From the NCBI GenBank assembly GCA_023213315.1, contig JAKCPI010006299.1, forward strand, positions 1-64,000: DNA of 64,000 nucleotides, written 5' to 3'. The notes below the pieces were generated by a model. That model ran no database searches and was not told the DNA's origin. It saw nothing but the letters and a program-made list of their open reading frames with translations. Each line of letters begins with the position of its first letter. Position 1 is the first letter of the stretch. This document shows, one piece after another, positions 58,999 through 64,000 of the stretch. The stretch is from Euborellia annulipes (Eukaryota > Arthropoda > Insecta > Dermaptera > Anisolabididae). The position numbers and the translations under genes are program-made.

Positions 58999-59134
58999 AG
59001 TCGAGCGCGTGGCTTGCTGGCAGGCGCCGAGATGTTTTTTTTAGTTTAAAGTGAATCAAAGTGAATAATTAATATAGTGTAACCCCCCTGACCTCACCGT
59101 CAACCAGCACACCCTCTTGAGAGTCTTATTAAAG
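58999..59134 (+). promoter_or_regulatory. Promoter-like block with candidate non-coding first exon
   Basis: A TCAGTC initiator-like motif at 58997-59002 opens a GC-richer stretch that ends at a good donor (AAAG|gtaatt, 59135). All three frames contain stops, so an exon here would be 5' UTR. It sits inside the cargo of the composite hAT element. It could be an alternative first exon, a captured gene fragment or coincidence. Confidence 0.25.
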
Positions 59135-59324
59135 GTAATTATTATGCATTTTATCGTTGAAAAAAAAAATGATAGAAACAAATAATTTGACTGCGAAAAA
59201 CGATTCTTTTGAATATGAAATTAAATAGTTTGTATTTCACTAAGGGTAGAGGGAGAATATAAGCTGTTGAAAGGGTAAGGGGAGTGTAGGTGTCATTGAA
59301 AAAAAAATTAGTTTTTTATTTTTT

Positions 59325-59558
59325 GTCTTTTTTAAACTCACACTTTTTTCTCATTCACACTCCACACTCAACACTCACACACACATTCACAGTCTTTTTA
59401 GCAACTCAGGCCATATAAGACTTTATTAATTAATGATATAGATGCATATTGGGGGTCCAGGCATTTCAATTTAAGCCATTTGGTATCCATTTCGGACTGC
59501 CAGGGGCTAGAACCCGCCACGTTCGGTACCAACTACACCAAGCCTGAGGGCATTTTTT
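59325..59558 (-). mobile_element. tRNA-derived SINE (type 1), in the composite hAT cargo
   Basis: Minus strand: CTTGGTGTAGTTGGTACCGA (A box) and CGGGTTCTAGCCCC (B box), GCCATTTGGTATCC, and TGAGTTGCTAAAAAGACTG with a GTGTGA repeat. Confidence 0.7.
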
Positions 59559-60291
59559 AAAATCTTTTCTTAACTCACTATTATTTACCATTATATTCTT
59601 TCTATATGGCTTATATTTTTGTTAATCAAATTTCCTTAATATACTTTTACTCAGGGGTGGATTAAGGGTTGAAAATTAAAATAAAATAATTTCAAAATAA
59701 AATAAAAATTGTGTGGTTCGACTCCCGGCGGCACACCCTTATTTTTTTGGATATAATATTTAATTGTAAAAATTAAAATAATTATTTATAAATGTATTCA
59801 AATTATTTTGAGAGTAATTTCGCGGGGAAGGCTCGAATTTCCTTAAGGGGGGAGGGGGGGGGGAGGTATGAAGGCATAACCAGTAACCAGGGGGGTTAAT
59901 GCCCCATCCCCTATAATGCATAAAGTTTTATTAATGTTTTTTAATTAACTAGTTTTACTAAACAAAAGTGCATTCCTTTTGAGTTAAAATTTATATTAAA
60001 TATTTAGCAAATAGCATAGTGGAATAGAAACATTTTAATGTTTTCCTAAAATTTTTTATTACTGGGGCGGAATTAATTTTTGAAGATTTCGAAACTCTCA
60101 TAAACAGATAATAATAACACTGGGTAACTTAGGAACCCATCGAATCCTTTGCAGAATTTTGTAGGGTTTTTTTCATTAGGTAGAAAAGTAAGATATGATT
60201 AGTCCACTTAGAATTTCACTGGGGTGAGTTACCGTATCTTCTAACTTTCATTCCTGATACAAATTCCACCAGCCATGAAATGCCCTTATAC

Positions 60292-60543
60292 CAGCGTTTT
60301 TCAAACTGTGAGGCTCGCCTCCCTGGGGAGGCGCGGACTAGTCTAAGGGAGGGCGCGAAAATTGGCCCCCAGTACCAATTTCCCAAATGAATGCTAGTTT
60401 TAATATAAATAAGACTATGATAATGATTTTTTAGCATTAAAAATTTTGTATTATTATATAAAATGGGTGTGGGGGGGGGGTAGGCGCCATAAGATTAATT
60501 ATTTTTAAGGGAGGCGTGGTAACATAAAGTTTGGAAACCACTG
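60292..60543 (+). mobile_element. hAT copy 2 of a composite pair
   Basis: Same family and same orientation as the copy at 58208, somewhat shorter. It ends AAGTTTGGAAACCACTG and is followed by GTTTAGAC (60544-60551). Its left flank CCTTATAC does not match that duplication. Confidence 0.82.
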
Positions 60544-60550
60544 GTTTAGA

Positions 60551-60985
60551 CCATCATCAGAATTTTAAAATACACATTGTTTATTCACAGATTATACTAA
60601 CCATTTGTAAATAATAAAAGTTGTTGAATAATTATATTAAATTTAACAAATACCTACGACTTTCTCATAACAGAACAATATAAAGGACTTACACAAATTC
60701 AATCACAAATTGTGGAAATTAATTTTGATACACCCCTAGTGATAAATATTGATTCAATTTGTATTAATGTGATTGAATTTGTGTAAGTCCTTTTATATTC
60801 TGTTAATAGCTCTGAAGATGGTTCTTAAGAGGGCCGAAATGTCAGCTCTAAGAGGAAATAAATGAAATTACGCGAAATCCTACCTACAAATATTATAATT
60901 AATCAACAACTTATATAATTTAGAATAATACTATCTTAATCAGAAAGAAATCTATATTTTAAAATTCTGATGATGGTTAAGACAA
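60551..60985. repeat. Foldback beside the composite hAT
   Basis: CATCATCAGAATTTTAAAAT at 60551 is the inverse of ATTTTAAAATTCTGATGATG at 60956. ACACAAATTCAATCACAA (60691) is the inverse of a stretch at 60770. It contains two CTGA(A/T)GATGG...CCGAAA motifs (60812-60844 and 60967-61000). Confidence 0.55.
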
Positions 60986-61515
60986 CTCTATGACCGAAAA
61001 GTTAGATGTTAAACACAAACTGAAGAAGAAATTATATTGCTTTCTTTTCTGCTGGCTCCTTTTTTTTATCAAGTCAATGTATGTTCAATTATGTTTTAAA
61101 CTTTGCTTCAAGATTTTAATTCCATAAATTAAAAGGAGATCAAGGGACAAATAGAAATTAATCTCACGTCTCAAGAGGTAGAACAGAAGACTAGGCGGGG
61201 CATTCCCCCTTTAATAGAGGAGAGTCTTAGTCCTTGAAGTGGCGTCTTTTGTCCGACACACTTTTTGAAGTGGCGATAAGCTTTTTCAATTTCGCAGAAT
61301 ATTATTCTTAATAATTGAGCAACGTAGCGAATAAATTCTGCTTTGAGGAAAATTATAACTTCTTAATACCCGTTTCTATTGGCTTTTTGAGAGCTATCAT
61401 TTAAAAAACCTTTTAGGTTTGAATAATTTTGTTTACCTTTTTTATAGCAATACATCTTAGTCAATGTAAAATGTCTCTCCCTTCTCCATTTCTTTTTCAC
61501 TCTCTTCCTCAATAG

Positions 61516-61565
61516 CTTTGGAATTCATGAATTGCGTAATTCAATTCGAACAGGCAGATGAATAC
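61516..61565 (+). CDS. Weak exon candidate with strong acceptor
   Basis: A long pyrimidine tract ending ctcttcctcaatag precedes base 61516. Read with one base carried over, it gives (A)LEFMNCVIQFEQADEY and meets a GTAAAT donor at 61566; without splicing the frame runs on to a stop at 61731-61733. The phase fits the exon ending at 51135, a one-in-three chance event. Product unknown. Confidence 0.22.
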
Positions 61566-61983
61566 GTAAATTTATTTACAATTGACTTGGAAAAGCCTGA
61601 GGGACAACATGGGGCACAATCAATTTATTTTAGGGACCTTCTCTCTCTTAGGGATATAATTAAGGAGAGGCTCTCTCTTTTCCTCAATTGGCCTTTCCGT
61701 TTCCGACTTTTTTGGAAATATTTCGTGACATGAATTTCAACTTTTCTTTTTCTTATATTCATCTATTCTCCGGTTCTCAAAAAATCTTTTATAATAATTA
61801 ATATTTCATTCTTAAAATTTAAAAGATAAAAAATCCTCATACCGCTTTTTACCTCCATTTTTAAAAATTTCCTGGGGATTGGAGAGTAAAATTAAAATTT
61901 TAATTACTATTTTACTAATTTTACCAGAGAGGACAAATTTGCGGCCAGTTTTTTATCAAAGAAACCATAGTATCATAGGTCAT

Positions 61984-62473
61984 CAGGGCCCCAGACAGAC
62001 TTGACGGGCACCGGGGCTACATAATAAATAATACGACCCCCCCACCCCCACCCTTCGTTTTTTTTTAGTATGTAAAAGGCAACAATTTTTTACACAGTTT
62101 TTGACTCAATTTTTGAAACAGTTATACATAGCTTACAATATTTATTTAAATAAAAAATTTATTTAAAAGTTTTTTAAAATTTCCTAAAAATAGGGTTACC
62201 ATAATTTATTGACCTTGACAGAGATCGGGGGTCTGGGGTATGGAAAATTTTTTGAAAATTAGACACTGAAATCTGCGAAAATGATTTTTTTTATTAAAAC
62301 TTCAAGAGCTTAAAGGGCCCGGGGCCCCTTCGGGAAAAAAAAATTTCAAGAAAATGATTTTTTTTTTAACCATTGAAATTATTTTTTTACTAGAATTTTA
62401 AGGTTGGAACGCAAAAGGCCCGGGCCCCGGGGATATATTCCCCATGCCCCTCCCCCCCCTGTCTGCTACCCTG
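61984..62473. mobile_element. hAT-type element (490 bp), TSD TAGGTCAT
   Basis: Termini CAGGGCCCCAGACAGAC and GTCTGCTACCCTG, exact 8-bp flanks TAGGTCAT at 61976-61983 and 62474-62481. The interior is AT-rich with GC-rich subterminal stretches. No transposase. Confidence 0.85.
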
Positions 62474-63017
62474 TAGGTCATAGTATTTTGCAACCGGCTT
62501 CGCATTAATCATTTATATACTTCAGCACATCACTTCCTGTTTCACTTTAATTACCCAAATGCGCATATTCTCCGTTACCGGCATCTTCATCACCTTATTC
62601 TGGCATTTGCACTAGATACAAGAAGAAAGTTTTTTACTGGTTTGAAAATAAAATAAACTACATTAATATTTCTATCGAAGAGAGATTGCAATTTTTTTTG
62701 TCAAAGAACTAATTTATTATTTTCTTTCAATATAAAAACAAAAAATAAATGTGAATCCCTGGACATTGATTTTTAAATAATTTTTTTTTAGATATCCAAT
62801 TTAATATTTCAACTATTAAGCAGGGCAACTAACTACCCTCTAATTTTTCGAAGCTAACTTGGAATCTATTTTGTGTTCCCATATTGAAGATTCAAATTAT
62901 TACTACGTTACTCCCTGGTCCATGTACTATACGTGTACTTAATTTTAAATAGATTCATTGAACATTGTGGATTTCTATAGAACATATACAGTACAGACAT
63001 ACGTTTTTTCCATTTTA

Positions 63018-63868
63018 TTTTTACTTTCTCTTACCTCTATATATGTTAATATATGAGAGAGAAAGTATTGGATTCATGTCAAAAATTCGATGTCGAGATT
63101 TTGATGGATATATGGTGTGTGTTCAATTTTAAGCATGAAGGAATTGAGCTAAGAGGTTGAAATTTTATATTTAAGTTAGTGACCCCCACCCACCTAGGGC
63201 GTGAAAATAAGCTTTTGATCAAAATCGAGCAAAAAGTGCTAGTACTTTACTGATAAACTTTTTATTTCTCTTACCCCTATATATATTGATATATATATAT
63301 ATATATAGAAAGTATTGGATTCTTCAAAATTCGATTGAGTTTTTATGGATTTAAAGTTTTGGGGGCCCTAACCAAAAAAGGTGGTGTGGCGGGTTGGTCT
63401 GTGTGTTGTTGGAAAAAAATAAATAAAGAAAAAAAGAGAGGGGGAGGAGAAATTTTATTTTTAAGGAAGCACCCCAAAAAATTAAAAATCGACCAAAAGA
63501 GAGAGTGCTTTTTCAGTTTTTTTCGATTTTCTCAAAATTTGCTCCAACGTATTTTGATTAAATATATCAACTATTTTTTAGTTGCTCTTTCAAATGTATA
63601 TTCTCATTTTGTGATTGAAATCTTCTGAAGACCGCTTTACTCTTGTACTCCATAGGATGGATAGGAGAAATGGGTGCCATGGTAATAAAATATAAATATT
63701 TTGCCATACTTATAAATTTTACATCTTGAAATTCGAATGTACCGTACTGTCGGAAACTATATACATGTCGACACGAAAAATCTGGTGCGACAAACACAGA
63801 ATACACAACTTTCGATTACCGAAGGTAAGAGAAAGTTGTGTGATGTGCGACAGTCACACCAGATTTTT
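63018..63868 (+). mobile_element. Family A element with a second 5' end nested inside
   Basis: The TA-rich palindrome end occurs twice, at 63020 and 63258, in the same orientation, followed by one body and one AATCTGG palindrome (63776-63868). This suggests one copy inserted in or recombined with another. Confidence 0.72.
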
Positions 63869-63938
63869 CTGGATTTTTTCGAAATTCATCACGGAGTAAC
63901 AAATTTCTTTTACTCCTAAGTTAATTTATTATCTAGAG

Positions 63939-64000
63939 CAGCAATTCCTAAACTTTTTTCTCCTGGGACATCTTGAAATTTTTTTTTTTCGCGATCCTCT
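63939..64000 (+). mobile_element. hAT-like terminus cut by the window end
   Basis: CAGCAATTCCTAAACTTTTT resembles the termini of the hAT copies at 31867 and 58208. The other end is outside the window, so it cannot be confirmed. Confidence 0.4.

Larger units (their letters stand above)
58208..60543. mobile_element. Composite hAT unit: two copies plus 1.75 kb cargo, outer TSD GTTTAGAC
   Basis: GTTTAGAC is found immediately outside the left end of copy 1 (58200-58207) and the right end of copy 2 (60544-60551), but not at either inner end. That is the pattern expected if transposase used the two outermost termini and moved the whole 2,336-bp block. The cargo (58542-60291) includes the promoter-like exon at 59.0 kb and a SINE at 59.3 kb. 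Recombination between two separate insertions could also yield these flanks. Confidence 0.55.
51136..64000. other. Repeat-rich region downstream of the second gene's start
   Basis: If the exon at 51078 is real this is at least partly its intron. It contains the 53.26-54.13 kb repeat cluster, family A copies at 54.7, 56.8 and 63.0 kb, a foldback with target duplication at 55.1 kb, the composite hAT at 58.2-60.5 kb and a further hAT at 62.0 kb. I see nothing gene-like at 51.2-52.5, 55.7-56.6, 57.5-58.1 or 62.5-63.0 kb. Confidence 0.5.

Noticed and set aside
61516..61561. Alternative last exon for the receptor (phase-compatible, 14 codons to TGA)
   Set aside because: It needs a 28.6-kb intron across another gene start, and the exon at 41961 is phase-compatible, nearer and encodes a much better helix 8.

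Overview
The window is eukaryotic, very AT-rich and repeat-dense, with GT-AG introns of 5 to 17 kb and a large load of short non-autonomous transposons. The splice signals, TCAGT-type initiator motifs and CAACATGG start context fit an arthropod. A crustacean such as a copepod is my guess from general character, not something the sequence proves.

The main gene runs on the plus strand from before base 1 to about 42.4 kb. Five exons (1509-1600, 9990-10142, 27158-27313, 32771-32905 and 41961 onward) join in one frame. They encode the second half of a class A G protein-coupled receptor: extracellular loop 2 with a cysteine, TM5, a long intracellular loop 3, TM6, TM7, and a basic helix 8 and tail. 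The exons that would carry TM1-TM4 lie upstream of the window. In the last exon the frame meets TGA at 42088-42090. It then stays open in the same frame for 69 proline-rich codons to TAA at 42298-42300, where the GC-rich sequence also ends. This possible stop-codon readthrough, together with the receptor's unusual TM6 and TM7 motifs, is the main gene-level surprise.

Downstream, a short GC-rich block at 50.99-51.14 kb looks like the promoter, 5' UTR and first coding exon of a second plus-strand gene. Two weaker exon candidates lie at 59.0 and 61.5 kb.

Everything else is introns and intergenic DNA filled with repeats. An unclassified family with palindromes at both ends (here 'family A') has at least 15 full, partial or interrupted copies. 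There are tRNA-derived SINEs of at least two kinds, and small hAT-type elements, several with 8-bp target duplications I could read. Other elements are a 402-bp solo LTR with a 4-bp duplication, a decayed non-LTR retrotransposon fragment, and several long foldback elements. Many foldbacks carry a hammerhead-like motif (CTGANGA, stem-loop, GAAA) whose stem sequence differs between loci while pairing is kept. At 58.2-60.5 kb two hAT copies flank 1.75 kb of cargo, and the whole unit has an 8-bp target duplication, as if it moved as one composite element.
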